Made by a program: the position numbers and the translations under genes
Assembly (NCBI GenBank): GCA_947473125.1
Contig: CANJDH010000043.1
Location: 1-36,072 of the forward strand
Source: Burkholderiales bacterium
Lineage (GTDB): Bacteria; Pseudomonadota; Gammaproteobacteria; Burkholderiales; JAEUOS01
Direction: 5' to 3'
Length of the DNA: 36,072 bases
The notes under the pieces: model-generated
Database searches by the model: none
The model's input: the letters and a program-made list of their open reading frames with translations, nothing else
What the model was told of the DNA's origin: nothing
Part shown: positions 1 through 15,000 of the stretch, one piece after another
How positions within the stretch are numbered: position 1 is the first letter of the stretch
Layout: each line of letters begins with the position of its first letter

Positions 1-3000
1 ACCGGTGCGGGCTCTCTCGCTATCGGCAACGGCACGCCGATCGACCAGTTCAACAACGTTTCGGGCACCGTCAACATCACCAATGGCACGCTGGTGATGA
101 ATTCCAGCGGCGGCACTGACGCGGGCACTTACAACATCAGCTCCGGCGCTACGCTCAATTTCAATGCCAGCCGCACCTTCTCCGGCACGACGGTTACCGG
201 CACCGGCACTGCCAGCTTCACCGGCGGCACCCAAACTTTTACCGGCGCCGGCATCAATGTGACAGCGGGTGCAACACTCAATCTGGCGGGCGCCAACATC
301 AACGGCACCGGCACCCTGACGACGGATGCGGCCAGCACGCTGGGCGTGAGCTCCGGCACTCTGGGCAGCAGCGGCGCGGTGACCACTGGCGGGGTGTTCA
401 ACTGGTCGGGCGGCACCATCAGCGCGCCGCTCAACACCAGCGGCACCACGGCTTTGACGGGTGGCACGCTTTCGGGCAACTGGACTAACGCCGGCACGGT
501 TAACCACTCGAGCGGCAGCCTGAATATGGGCGGCACGTCGGTCATCACCAACAGCGGGCTCGGCATCTGGAATGAGTCCGTTGTCGGCAGTGTTTTCACC
601 AATGCCGGCAGCGCAGGGTTTACCAACCAGGGGCAGTTCAACCTCAATTCAGGCGGAGTGTCGAGCCTGAACCTTGGGATGCCCTTCGCCAACACCGGTT
701 CCGGCGTCCTCAATGTCAGCGCGGGCTCCACGTTCGATCAAAACGCCTGGAGCCAGTTCGCCACTGTCAACCTTGCCGGCGGTACGCTGCAGGTGTCCGG
801 CGGCCTGTTCACCAACTACGGCACGATCGACGGTAACGGCACCATCCGGGTGAACGCCGGCGCCGGCACGATCAACAACAGCGGCACGATCCGCCCGGGC
901 GGCCTCAATGCGACCGGCACGATCAACGTATCGGGCAACCTGAATCTGGATTCGAGCGGGACGCTCGCCATCGAACTCGGCGGCACGCCGGGCTCCAACA
1001 ACTATGACAAGGTCAACGTCACCGGCAACACCACGCTGGACGGCACGCTGACGTTGTCGGAAATCAACGGCCACAGTGTGTTGGCCGGCGATTCGTACGG
1101 GTTCATCAACGGTACAACCGCTCCCACCAACGCTTTCAGCCTAGTCAATCACCCGGGCGGAGTAAGCGGCACTGTCGATATTTCGGGCAACAGCGTCAAC
1201 TACAACATCGGCAGTCTGGCCAACTACTGGACCTACGACGGTTCCGGCGACTGGACCGACATCTCCAAGTGGAGCCGCGGCCATGCGCCAACCGTGGGCG
1301 AAACGGTCGAGATCAACACGCCGACTGCCACCAACACCATCACCCTGCCAACCGGTTTTCACTACGCCGGGCAATTGACCAGTTACGAAAACCTGCTGGT
1401 CAATGGCGGCGCGGATTTCGCCATTTCCGGGCAGGCGACGATCAACGCCAACCTCACGTCGAACGGCATTACCTCGTTTAGCGGGGCGGGCGCAAACAGT
1501 GTCACCGGCGCGGTCAGCGGTGCGGGCAAGATCAATCTCTACGCGGGCACGTTGACGACCGGCTCCACCTTCAACATCGGCACCCTCGGCGTGCTGGGCG
1601 GCAATCTGGCGCTGGGCGCCATCAACGCCGGCATCGGCAACCTCAATCTGACGAGCGGCGGTATCACCAGTACCGCCCCGGGCTTCACCGATCTGACGGT
1701 GACCAACAGTTTCTCCCAGACCGGCGGCGCCGTGTCAAATCTGGCCAACCTCAGCATCACGCAGTCGGCCGGCAATCTGGCGGTCGGCGCGCTCGATGCC
1801 AGTGGCACTGTTTCGCTAACGTCGAGCACTGGCGCCATCACCCAGAATGCCGGCACGACGATCAGCGCTAATTCCTTGTCTGCCAACGCGGTCACCGGCA
1901 TCACGCTGAACGAAACCAACACCGTGAGCGGGTTTAGCGCTGGCAACAGCGGCGGTGGCGGCATCAGCTTCACCAATACGGGTGCGCTCTCGCTGGACGG
2001 GATCACCCTGACCGGCGGCGGTGCGCTGACGATCAACAACACCGGCCACCTCAGCGTCGCGCAGGCCATCGGGTTTGAAGGCAACGCGACCCTCTCCGCC
2101 CTGGACACGGGGTCGAATCTGTCGGTCGCCGCCAACATCCTGCGCACCGGCACCGGCAGCGGCACGCTGAAACTGATTGCCGATCAGGACATTTACGTGA
2201 GTGGCGGCACCATCGGGCAAAACATCGGCGGCACGCAAAATGTCGACAAGGTCGACATTACCCTCAACGCCAACGCGACAGATGCCGGCGGGCGCATCAC
2301 CATCGCCGGTGCGGGCGTGCGCGTCCTCGGCAGCAATGGCGGCAACATCGTGTTGGGCGGCGGCATCAACGCCACTGGCTTCGCCGTCAGCACGCTCGAC
2401 GGCCAGGCCGGCGTGAACATTGTCGATAGCGCGCTTTACGCCGAAGGCGGCAGCATCACGATTCGCGGCAGCGGTGTCGCCAATGGGGTGGGCAATTTCA
2501 ACAGCGGTGTGCTGATTCAAAGCGTGGGCGCCAACACCACACTGCAGACCCAGGGCGGCAGCATCAGCATCACCGGCGAGGGCGGCAATACCTCCGGAAT
2601 GGCAAATGACGGCGTAAGGCTGTACGCCAACGACGGGTACACCACCAGCGTGCTGGCCAGCGCGGGCGGCACCGGCAACCGCATCAGCATCCACGGTACG
2701 GCGGGACCCAGCCTCATCAATGGCGCAGCGGGTGTGCGGATTGACCAGAACGTCAACATCACGGCGTATAGCGGCGACATCGCCATCACCGGGGTTGGCG
2801 GAACCAACAACGACCTCAATATCGGCGTCAGCCTGTACAGCCAGACCCTCTCGACAACCGCCACCATTGTGGAAGTGGCCAATAACGGCAACATCTCCAT
2901 CGTCGGCAGCGCCGGCGGGATCAATAACAACATAGGCGTCAGCGCCGCTGACTTCTCCAACAACCCCCTGCACGTGTACATCAACGGCAGCGGCACGCTG

Positions 3001-6000
3001 GCCATCAGCGGCGTCAGCAGCGGCAGCGGCACAGGCAACCACGGGGTGTTGATCAGGGCAACCGAGATCAAGGCAACCGACAGCGTTGCCGCAGGCGGCG
3101 TGGTGTCGATCCGTGGCACGGCAGGCAGCGGTGGCGATGCGATCCACATGAACGATGCCAATGGCGGCGCGTTCCTCCAGGCGGGTGTGGGGGGCATCAA
3201 CCTCTCCGGCGACGGCGCAATCTCACAATCTTCCAACAGCCTCATTTTGACCAGCGGGTTGCTCAACGTGACGGCCGCGGGCGGGATCGCGCTCACCAGC
3301 ACGTCCAACAGCGTCGCGAGTTTCTCGGCCAACAACAGCGGCGAGGGGTCGATCCATTTCTACAACGACGGCGCATTGACGCTGGGTGCGATCAGCCAGA
3401 CCAGCGCCAATACCAGCACCTCAGACGCAATCAACATCACCGCGGTTGGCAACCTCACGACCACCGGCGCCATCGTATCGAGCACCGACGTGAATCTGCT
3501 GGCGGCAGGGTCCGGCAACAGCCTGATAGTCGGCGCCAACATCACCGGCACCCAGACAAGCGGCGACCAGAACGTGATGCTCAAGGCCGACCACAATGTC
3601 TACGTCAACAATGCGGTGATTTCCCGCCCCAGCGGCGGATATCTCAATGTGACGCTCAACTCCAACGCCGAGAGCGGCCTCGGCGGCTTCGGCGGCGGCA
3701 GCAACTGCTCGATCAATCTCTCTGGCGCGATCATCAATACCTCCGGAGGTTTCCTGCTGTTGGGCGGCACGTCCGATCCGTCGGTAGGCTTTGCGACGAG
3801 CGATGCGACCGGTGAGGCCGGCATTTTCATCACCAACAGCTCCAGCCTCAACAGCGGCACAGGGGCCATCACCATGCGCGGGCGCGGCTTTTCCGGCTTG
3901 CTTGCGGGTAATTCAAACCATGGCGTCCACATTACGGGCGGCTCGACCATCGCGTCGTCTGGCGCCGTCACCATCATCGGCGAAGGCGGCGGGGAAAACG
4001 GCTCCAGCGACAACTACGGCGTCTACATCAGTGGCGGCTCGTCGATCACGGTCTCAGGCAGCAGCGGCGCACTCGATATCAGCGGCACCGGTGGCGACCG
4101 CTTCGACGGCGGTGTCGGCATCAAGCTTGCCGCGGCCACGCTGACCACCCACGGCCAGGGTGCGATCACCCTCAACGGCATCGGCCAGGGCGGCCAGGGC
4201 AGCAACGCCGGCGTGTGGATCGCCAATTCAACGCTGCGAAGCACCGATACCGGCGCCGGCGCAGGTGCCATCACGATCAACGGCACCGGCTCGCAGATTG
4301 CGACCGGCACTCACAACTTCGGCGTGCTGATCGATCCGGGTACCCAGATCACCACCAGCGGTTCAGACAGTGTCGCGACCATCAGCGTCAACGGCCAGGG
4401 TGGTTTGGGCAGCGACTACAACATGGGCGTGCAGATCAACGGCGCCAGCGGCACCCCCACCGCCATCACCACGGTGGGCGGCAATATCGACATCGTCGGC
4501 ACGCGCAATGCGGCTGTGAGCGGGGCGTTCAACTATGGCGTCCACATCAACGGTTCGGGCATGCCCGGGGCAGCCTTGGTCGAAAGCTTTGGCAATGGCT
4601 ACATCAACATTACTGGTACCGGCGGCGCCGGCGCCAGTGCCGGCGCCAATGCCGGCGTGGTGATCCAGGACTCAACAGTGCGCATCAATGGCACAGGGGG
4701 CATCAACATCCACGGCGAGGGTGCCGGCCTGGGCAACGACGGCCTACCGGCATGGGCTTCAGCGGGCGTCGGGATCACAGGCTCCACGATCGCCTCGACT
4801 TCAATCGATCCAGGCTCTACTCAAATTTATATTAGCGGTACCGGATCGGTGGACGACACCAGCACTCAAGGCGCGACGGGCGTGTTCCTTGAAGGGACCG
4901 TCAGCACCATTGGCGGCTCAGCCTACCTTGAGGGCTACGGCGGTGGCCAGGGGCGCGGTACGTGGTTGACTTCGGCAACGATGCGTTCCACCGGCAGCGG
5001 CAGCCTGTGGATTGACGGCTATGGGTCAGGCGCCGGCGCGGATATCGAAATCACCAGCAGCACGATCGGCGATGCCAGCATGATCGGAGACCTTTATCTC
5101 TGGGGCATCAGTTCCGGGGGTGCCAATTCAGGGGGTATCGTGTTGTCGGGCGCGACGATTATCAACCCCGGGCCGGGCGTGGTGGGGCTGGACACCACCT
5201 ATGACGGGGACAGTACCGCCAGCATCACCCAGACCGGCGGCTCGATCACGGCAAGCAACCTGGTGGTGTTTACCTACGGCGATGCCACGCTCGATTCGGC
5301 CAGCAATGCCATCACCAATTTCGCAAGTGACGTGTCCGGTAATCTCTCTGTGCGCAGCAACACTGGCGTCAACATCGCGGACATCAGCGGCTATACCTCG
5401 GGCGTCTACGCTGGAGGCAATTTCAACCTCACCGCCAACGGCGCGATCACCCAGAGTGCCGCCGCCCCCATCCAGGTCGGTGGCGACACGGTGCTCGATA
5501 CCTCATCTGCGACCACACTCGGCGATGTCAACCTGACGGCAAGTACGTACCAACTGAACCTGGCTGGCGGCAGCAAGGTGGCTGGCCACCTGACAGCCTC
5601 TGCGAGCGGCTCCGGCGTCGTTATCGGCACCAATGTCGAGGTCGGCGGCGATGCGACTTTCGGGGTCTCCGACACCGTATCCAACAGCAGCAACCTGTCT
5701 GTGGCCGGGGTCAACAGTACGCTCAACAACACCAACACGATCACTGCGCAAGGGACCGGTACCGAGTTCATCCTGACTCAGGGACACCTCGACGCCACCG
5801 ACAAGACTGTGACGATCAACCTGTCGAAGGTGGGCTTCACGGCGGCCGATGCGCGAACCGGCGCCACCGCGATCGATCTGGGCAACACGTCGAATTCCTT
5901 TAGCGGCAGCGTCACCATCAATACGAGGAACCCGAACCTCAGCAGCAGCACCCAGAACTACAACCTGGCGCAAGCCGGCTTTCTCGATTTCGGCCCCAAG

Positions 6001-9000
6001 GATCTCGTTGTGGTGGCGGGCACTGCGCTCGGCAATGTGACCTTGACCGACAGCGCCAACACCAACACCAACGCCTCGTTCGCCTTCAACAACACCCGGG
6101 TCACACAACTGAACACACTGGGCGGCGTGAAGCTGGGCGCCACCACGCTGGCGAGCGGCGGTTCGCTCAACATATCGGCCAACGCGCAGATCGACGTGCT
6201 TGACGCCATCAATGCACCCGGCATGTCCGTGAGCCTGTCAACCATCGGCGGCATCAGCCAGACGATTGCCGGCACGATCACGGCAGGGTCGCTCAACGCC
6301 AACGCCGGCACCGGCATTGACCTCAGCCAGGCCGGCAACACGGTCGGTACCTTCAGCGCATCCAATGCCGGCAGCGGCGCGATCAACTTCACCAGCACCG
6401 GGGCCCCGCTGACGCTGGGCGCGATCAGCCAAAGCGGCGGCGGCGCGATCGCCATCACCAACGTGGGCGGTGGCGGCAGCGGCAACATCAGCGTGAACGG
6501 CGCGGTCGATTTCGACGGCGATCTGAGCATTTACGCGAACGGCGCCACGCCGTCGGATCTGGTGATCAACAATGTCGTCAATGCGACCGGCACCGGGCAA
6601 ACGGTATCGCTCAAAGCCGACCGCAATGTGCTGTTCAGCAGCGGCGGCGTGACCAGCGCCAATGCGGCTGGGGTGACCGTCAACGCGCGCGCTGCCGGGG
6701 CGGTGGACGGCTACATCAACATGCAAGCGGGCACCTATATCGTGTCCGGCGGCGGCAACATCAACCTGGTGGGCGATACGGCCGGCGCCGGCGCCGCGCA
6801 AGGCTCCCCCACCGATGCGAATGGCGTGACCCTCAGCAATGCCACTCTCAACGCCGGCGGCGGCACCGGTGGCAGCATCGTGATCCGCGGCCAGGGCTAT
6901 GCGGTCACCTCGGGCGCCAACAACGGCATCGTGCTCAGCTCCGGAACGGCGATCATGACCGACGGCGCCGGCGCCATCAGCCTCAGCGGCGTCAGTGGCG
7001 GCACCGGCAGCGGTTTCAATACCGGAGTGCTGGTCAGCGGCACCGGCATCCAGATATCAACGGTTGACGGCAACATCGCGATTGCCGGTACGCGCGGCGA
7101 CGCCACCGGTAACGGCAACTATGGCGTCAGCATCGGCGGCGGCGGCACGGCAGCCACGCGCGTGATCGAGAGCGCCGGCAACGGCAGCATCTCGATCACC
7201 GGTGATGGCACGGCGGCGAGCGCTGCCAGCAACAATGCCGGCATTGCAATCGTTTCGACGACGATTCGCACCCAGGGCAGCGGCACGCTCGGCATCACCG
7301 GTACTGGTGCCGGCACCGGCACAGGCAACATTGGCGCCAGCCTGGCCTTTGCGCTGCTCGAATCCACCAGCGCCACCGGCGGCGGCGTGTCGATCGTGGG
7401 CACCGGCACCGGCAGCAGCAACAACGCCGTGGTACTCACCAATACCACGATCAACAATTCCGGCGCAGGGGCACTGGTCGATATCCAGAGTCCGGCCGGC
7501 AACGTGTATTTCAGTGGCGCCCTCCAATCCGCAGGACCGGTCTCGTTTGCCGCCACCGACGGGTCGGTCAATGTCGCGGCAGGCAGCAATTTGACGGTGA
7601 ATGGCGACATCAATCTGAGCGCCACTGGTTCGGGCGGCACCAACGGCAATGTCTATCTCGGTGGCAACATCACCGCCACCGGCGGTGTGGCGCATACGCT
7701 CACTCTGCGCGGCGACAACAACGTGATGGTGTACAACGGCACCGGCACCCAAACCATCAGCAGCACCACCGCCGCGCTCAACATTGAACTCAACTCCAAC
7801 CGTGACAACACCGGCTTCGGCGCCGTGTGGTTGGGTGCGCAGGATCCCGGCGGTGCGCTGACCATCACCACCAACGGCGGCAGCCTGACGGCGCACGGCG
7901 GCACCACCGCCACCACACTGGCAATCGGCGACGCGTCGGGGGTCTCGACCGGGGTAGTAGTCGATGCGAACGTCACTGTCAACACCGGCGCCGGCAACAT
8001 CAGCCTCTACGGCCAGGGCGCGAGTACCGACGGTGCCAACGGCAATGCCGGCATCTACAACGGCGGCACGCTGATCACCAGCGGCGGCAACATCAACATC
8101 ACCGGCGTCGGCGGCAGCGGTGCCAACACCGATACGGTGGTCGGCATCGTCCTGGGCGGCATGGGAGCCAATCTGGTGTCGATCGATGCTTCGGCAGGCG
8201 CCGGCACCATCAGCATGGTCGGCACCGGCGGTACCAGCGGCCTGACCAGCGGTACTGCCTACCGCAACGGCATCGCCATTGGCACCAACGACTCGCTGGC
8301 AGCCTACCGCGTCAACGTCGGCGGCGGCGGCCTCAATGCCTTCGGCACGGGTGGCAGCAATGCCGGCGGCGGCACCAATGCGCAAGGGCACGGCATCTCG
8401 ATCGGTGGCGGCATGACGATCAGTTCGCTAGTGGGTGGCGCCATCAACCTCACGGGTATTGGCACCAGTGCCACCGGCGCTTCGGCCAGCAGCCACGGTG
8501 TCATGCTGGGCTACAACGCGAACAGCTCGGCCGGCTACGTCGAGTCGAACGCAGGCGCCATCAACATTACCGGCACCGGCGCGTCAGGCGCCATGGCGGC
8601 CAATGCACAGAGCGGCGTGTTCATGCAACACGGCTCGACCATCAACGGCACCGGCAACGTCGCGATTACCGTCAGCGGAACCGCGCAAACCGTTGGTGCG
8701 AGCGGTTCTCGTGGCATTGCTGCGAGGAATACGAGTGGCGCGATGAGCGGCATTGGCGGCGCTGGCGAAACCGGCAACATCACGCTGGCCTCAGTGGGCG
8801 GTGGCGGTCTCGGCCTGGGCAACGTCGAATTGCGCACTACCGGCAACGTGCATCTGGACATGCAGGGCGGCAGCCCCGCTGACCGCCCCACCGGCCAAAC
8901 CGGCGGTGCCACAACGGAAGGCCGCATTCTGGCCGGGACGCTTGAGGTAACCTCGAATGGTGCCGGTCAAATCAACCTGACTTCCGCCACCAACGCATTT

Positions 9001-12000
9001 ACGGGCCTGGCGGCCGCGGTACCGTCGGGTGACCTCAATGTGCGCAACAGTGGCGGCGTGATCATCAGCACTGCAGGCGGCACCAACGGCGTGACCACGG
9101 GTGGCTTCTTCAACCTGACGGCGGCGGGCACGATCGCGCAATCCCAGGCGATCAACGTCGGCGGCGCTGCCATTTTCGATGCGAGCGGCGCAGGGTCTGG
9201 CGCGGGCGGCAATGTGGACTTCCGCGGCAGCGGGGCGGTTACCCTCGAAGCAGAAACTTCCGTGGCAGGCCATCTGAATCTCACCGCCGGTGTTGCCGAC
9301 TTCAATGTCAACGGCAGCGGCATAGGTGTACAAGTGGCCGGTGATGCAACGATCATCGCCGGCACGATCAACAACGGCGCCAACCTGCAGGCCGCTGGCA
9401 TTAACGCTGCCCTCAACAATGCCACCACCATCACCGCCAGCGGCGCCGGCACCAGCTTTGCCTTGACACAGGCAGCGGTCGATGCCACCACGGTGGGCCC
9501 GGTCACAATCAACCTGAGTCGTATCGGCTACAACGTCACGTCCGGCCTGAACACCAGCGGAACGGTAATGAACCTGACCAATGCGGGCAACACATTTGGC
9601 GGTGGCGTAACCATCAGGACCGGCGGCGCCACCCTCTCCGGCCCGGTAGCGCAGGACTACAACCTGGTGCAATCGTCAGGCATCAACTTCGGCCTGCGCG
9701 ACTTCACGTTTGTGGCGGGCGCATCGCAAGGAGACGTGAACCTGACCGATCTTGCCAACACCAATGTGGCAAGCGTCGTGTTCAACAATACGAAAGCGAC
9801 CAACTTCAAGACCCTCGGTTCGGTAGCAATCGGCGCAAGCACGCTGGCGGCCGGTGGCAACCTCGACGTCACAGGCAGCGGCGGCATCAATATCACTGGC
9901 GTGATCAACGCGCCGGGCATGATCGTCGGCCTGACGTCGACGGCCGGCCCGGTCACCCAAATGATGGGCAATGCGATCATAGCCAGCAACCTGTCGGTCA
10001 ATGCGCTCAGCGGCATCCAGATCGATGAGCCGACCAACTTCATTGGCCAGACCACGCTGGTCAACACCGGCAGCGGCAATACCTCGCTTACCACCGCCAC
10101 CTCCGGGACGCTCAGCGTCTATGGCGTCGGCCAATGGGCCGGCGGCAACACCTCGATCACCAACACGGCCGGCGGCATCAGCGTTGATCTGGGCATCAAC
10201 CATCCCGGAGCCGGTGCGCTGACCTTCGATGCGGCCGGGCCGGTGAGCCAGGCGATCGGCGCGCCGATCGTCAATGCCAACCTGCAGGTGCTCACGCGCG
10301 GCGTCACCGGCGCCAATGCCATCAACCTGGTGCACTCGGGCAACGATGTGCAAAGCATCCAGATGGGCACGATGGCGATGGATGGCATTACACCGGTGGC
10401 GGGCGACATCGCGTTCCGCAATACGGCGGCCACGTCTTTTGGCGGCTTTGACCTGCGCGGCGGAGGCGGCGGCATCGTCACCAACGGCAGCGCCACGCTG
10501 ATCGCCGATGGCGGCACCGTAACGCAGTCGACCGGGTTCATCCAGGCGAACTCGCTCAGCTTGCTGGGGGGCGGCAGCTTCACGCTGAACAACGCAGGAA
10601 ACACCGTTGGCACGCTGAGTGCCAACGCGGGCCCGCTGCAATTCACCAACAGCACTAGCTTCGCACTCGATACGCTCACGCTCAACGGCGCCGCCACACT
10701 CACGGGCCTGGGTGCCGCCAACATCGGCTTCTCGGGCGGCACGATCAACGGCAATGGCAACGACTTGACGGTCAACACCGCCGGCGTGTCATCGTTCAAC
10801 GGCGCCACCATCACCAGCTTGGGCAACCTCGTCACCGATGCGCCCGGCGCCACGGTAGTGAACGGCGGCGTACTCAATGCCGCGAGCGTGACCTTCAATG
10901 ACAGTGTGACGCTTAATGGCGGCGGCATCACCACCAGTGGCGCGCAGAATTACCAGGCGGCTGTCGCATTGGGAAGCACCGCCGCACTCACCAGCAGCGG
11001 CGGCGGCGCCATTGCGTTTGCCTCGACTGTCGATGGCGCAACGTTTGGCGGCCAGGGCTTGACAGTGAACACCAGCGGCGCCACCAGCTTCAACGCCGCG
11101 GTCGGTGCCGGCAATGCACTGGCGAGCGTGGTGACCGACGCAGTCGGTACCCTGGCGGCAGGCAGCATCAGCACCACCGGCGTGCAAAACCTGCGCGGCA
11201 GCGGCGTCACCCTGGGCGGCAGCTACGGCGTGAGCGGCGCGGCCTCGTTCAATACCACCGGCCCGGTAACGCTGGCGGCGGCGACCACGGTCAACGCCGT
11301 GGCAGGCAGCGCCGTGTTCGGCGGCGCAGTGGACGGCGCGAATTCACTGGCAGTCAATGCCACCAACGCGGTATTCAACGGCCCGGTGGGCGGAACCACG
11401 GCCCCCTCGAGCATCAATGTCAGTGCGTCCAGCACGGCCGCAGTACACGGCACGATGACGAGTGCGGGCGCGATCAACCTCACCGGTGCCGGTGTGACAC
11501 TCAATGGCGGCAGCATCAACGCAGGCAGTACGCTCGGCATTGGCGGCCCGGTAACACTGGGCTCGGCAATGAGCCTCTCCGGCAGCAGCACTGCGTTCAG
11601 CAGCTCAGTGAACGGCGCTTTCGGCCTGACCGTGACCGGCCCGGTGTCACTGGGCGGCAGCGTCACGACCACCGGCGCCGCGCAGAGTTATGGCGCGGTG
11701 ACGCTCACCGGCCCCGCCGCCCTGACCGGTTCGACGCTCGGCTTCACCAGCATTGCCGGCGGCAACAACGACCTGACGCTGTCGTTCACCAATCCGTTGA
11801 CGCTCAGTGGCATCACCAACGTCAACAACTTCACCAGCACCGGCGCCACCACAGTGAACGGCGCGGTCAGCGCCAACACCAACCTGACGCTGGGCAATCT
11901 GACGCTGGGCGGCGCTGCCAACCTGACGGCGGTCGCCGGCGCAGTCACGGTGGGGGCGATTGATGGCGCCCAGGCGCTGAGCCTGACGGCCGGCACCACG

Positions 12001-15000
12001 GCCACCCTGAACGGGGCGATTGGGGGCACAACTTCACCCACGGCCCTCACGATTGCCGCCCCCGGCGGCGTCAGTGCCATCAACGGCAACATCAGTGTTG
12101 CCGGGGCGATCAGCATCCCCGCAGCGCTGACCGGGTCGATCCTCAATGTCACGGGCGCGTCGATCACGGCGATCAACCCGGCGGCGGCGGGGTCGGCAAA
12201 CATCGCCTCGACCGGCGCCCTCAACTTTGCAGGCGCCAACACGGCCGGCGCGCTCAATGCGACCGCCGGCGGAGCCATCACCCAAAGCGGGCCGATGACA
12301 GTAGGCGGCACGACCAGCCTTGCCGCGTCGACTGGTGGCGTGACGCTAACGAATGCGGCAAACAACTTCGCCACCATCAACGTCTCGGCACCGGGCGGCG
12401 GCAACGTGAGCCTGGCTGACGCCAACGGCATCACGCTGGGCGGCATCGCAGCCAGCGGCGGCACGCTCAACGTCACCGCAGGTGGCGCGGTGGCCCAAAG
12501 CAGCGCGCTGACCATGGCCAACGTCAACATCAGCGGCGGCAGCGGCGTGACGCTGGGCAATGCCGGCAACAGCTTCTCGAATGCAACCTTCTCCGCCGGC
12601 GCCGGCTCGCTGAACGCCACCACCACGGCCACGCTCACGCTCAGCGGCGCGACCAACGCCAACGGCGTCGGCATCAACGCGGCAGGCTTTAGCAACAGCG
12701 GCAGCATCAACGCCGGTGGCGGTGCGGTGGCGATCAACGTCAACACCAGCGGCGGCACGCTCTCGACCGGCACCATCACCAATGCCGGCACCACGGTGCT
12801 GATCGCCGACAACATCACTGCCGGCTCGGTGAGCGCGATCAACATTACGGCCCAAGCCGCAACCGCACCGACGCTCACCCTTTCCGGCAACCTGGTGGCA
12901 ACGAACGGCCTGCTCGTCGACGACATGACGCTCACCGGCAACACCACGCTCGCAGCCGGCGCCGGCGGCCTGCAGGTGTTCGATGTGGCCGGTGGCGCCA
13001 ATTCCTTGACGCTGCAGAGCGGCGGCGTGATCGGCCTCAACGGCACCACCAGCGTCGGCGCACTCAATGCCACCGCCAGCGGTGCGATCGGCCAGGCGCT
13101 GACCCTGACTGCAACCGCGATCAATGTCACCGCCAATGGCATCATGCTCAACAATGCCGGCAACGCAATCAGCAGCGCCACGCTGAACCTGCCAGTGAGC
13201 GGCAACGTCGCGCTCTATTCAACCGGCAATCTTGCCGTCAACGGCCCGACCGGCAACCCCGGCACGGTCACGATCTCCTCGGGCGGCGCGCTCTCGCACA
13301 GCGGCGCCACCACGGCTACGGGGCTGGCGGTGTTCTCCGGAACCGGCTTCACCAATACCGGCACGATCAGCAGCAACGGCGTGCAGATCAACGCCGGCAC
13401 CGGCACCCTGAGCAGCGGCACGGTCACTGCCAATGCGGGAGCGCTCAACCTGTTTGGCGACACGATCGTGGCCGGCGCAGTCAGCGGCTACGACATCACG
13501 GCACAACCCTTTACCAGTGCGGCAACGATGTCGCTGTCGGGCAATCTGAACGCCGCCAACAGCCTGACACTTGGCAATGCCAGCCTGACCGGCAACACGA
13601 CGCTTGGCGCGGGCGGCGCGGGTGGCCTGAGCCTCTCCAATGTCAGCGGCGCAGGCTTCAACCTGACCGCCACCAGCGGCGGACCGATTGCCCTTAACGG
13701 CGCGGTTACGGTCGCAGCCTTCAACGCCACTGCGGCCGATACCATTGGCCAGAGTGCGCCGCTGGTAGCGACATCGATCAACGTCACGGGCAACGGCATC
13801 GCGCTCAACCACGCGGGCAACAACTTCGGCAGCGCCAGCATCAATGCGCCGTCGGGCCTGGTCAACCTGTATACCAGCGGCAATCTCGCAGTGGCCGGTG
13901 TGGCGGGTGCGCCGTCAACGGTGGACATCATTGCCGGCGGCACCCTGTCGCACAGCGGCACCACCAACGCCTCAGGCGCGGTTGACCTCGCCGGCGTCGG
14001 CTTCTCCAACGCCGGCAGCATCAGCGGCAATGGCGTGACCGTATCGTCCTACACCGGCACCCTCAACAGCGGCACCCTCAATGCCACCACCGGCGCACTG
14101 CACCTGCTGGGCAATGCACTCGGCGTCAGCGGGGCCATCAGCGGCAACACCGTGTTGCTTGAGCCCTACACGTCGGGTACGGCGATTGCGCTTGGCTCGG
14201 GAACCGGCTTCGTCGTACCGTCGGGCGCCTTCGGCAGCATCAGCGGCCCCTTGAGCGTCGGCACTGCCAATTCCGGACCGATTTCGGTCAACTCGGGCGT
14301 CACCTACGGCAACAACCTGAAACTGACATCGCCGGGTGCCATCGTCATCAATGCCAACCTGATCAGCAGCGGTGCCTTGAATATCGACCCGACCACGATT
14401 GCGATCAATGGCGCGACCGTGCAAGGCACCTCGGTATCGCTCGCGGCGAGCAATTCGATCACGCTGCTCGGCGGCGCCGGCGGGCCGGCGGGGGTAATTG
14501 CAACCGGCGGCAACATCTCGATGACCGCACCGGCCCTGTCGTTTGCAGCAGGCGGCGGCAACGGCGCGTTCATCAACGCGCAGGCAGGTACGGCCACGCT
14601 GACCTCGAATGGCTGTACCGGCTGCGTCACCCTGGCGACCAATCCCGTAGTCACCGACGTCGGCACCTATGCCTCGGCCGGTGTGAGCTTCGTCGGATTT
14701 ACTCCGGTGGTGCCGTCAACGGCGGTCGACACGACGAGCATCACCAACCAGACCACAGCGGCCACCAACATTGCCACGGGCGGTTCAAGCAGCAGCGGCA
14801 CCGCTGGTTCCGGCGGTTCCGGGAGTTCCGGCGGTACCCCGACGGTTACCACCACGACTGGCGGAACCGGTGGCACCAATACCGGGGGGACACTGGGAAC
14901 AGGAACCACCGGCGGGACCGGCACTGCGGGCGACAGTTTCAGCAGCGCGGTATCGGGATCATCCGGCACCTCAGGCGGCACCTCATCCGGCACCTCAGGC

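Noticed and set aside
11688-13205. 505-codon frame antisense to the adhesin, plus others of 100-450 codons
   Set aside because: They have repetitive Pro/Val/Leu or Ala/Arg/Gly composition expected from the reverse of Gly/Asn/Thr repeats, with no recognisable domains.
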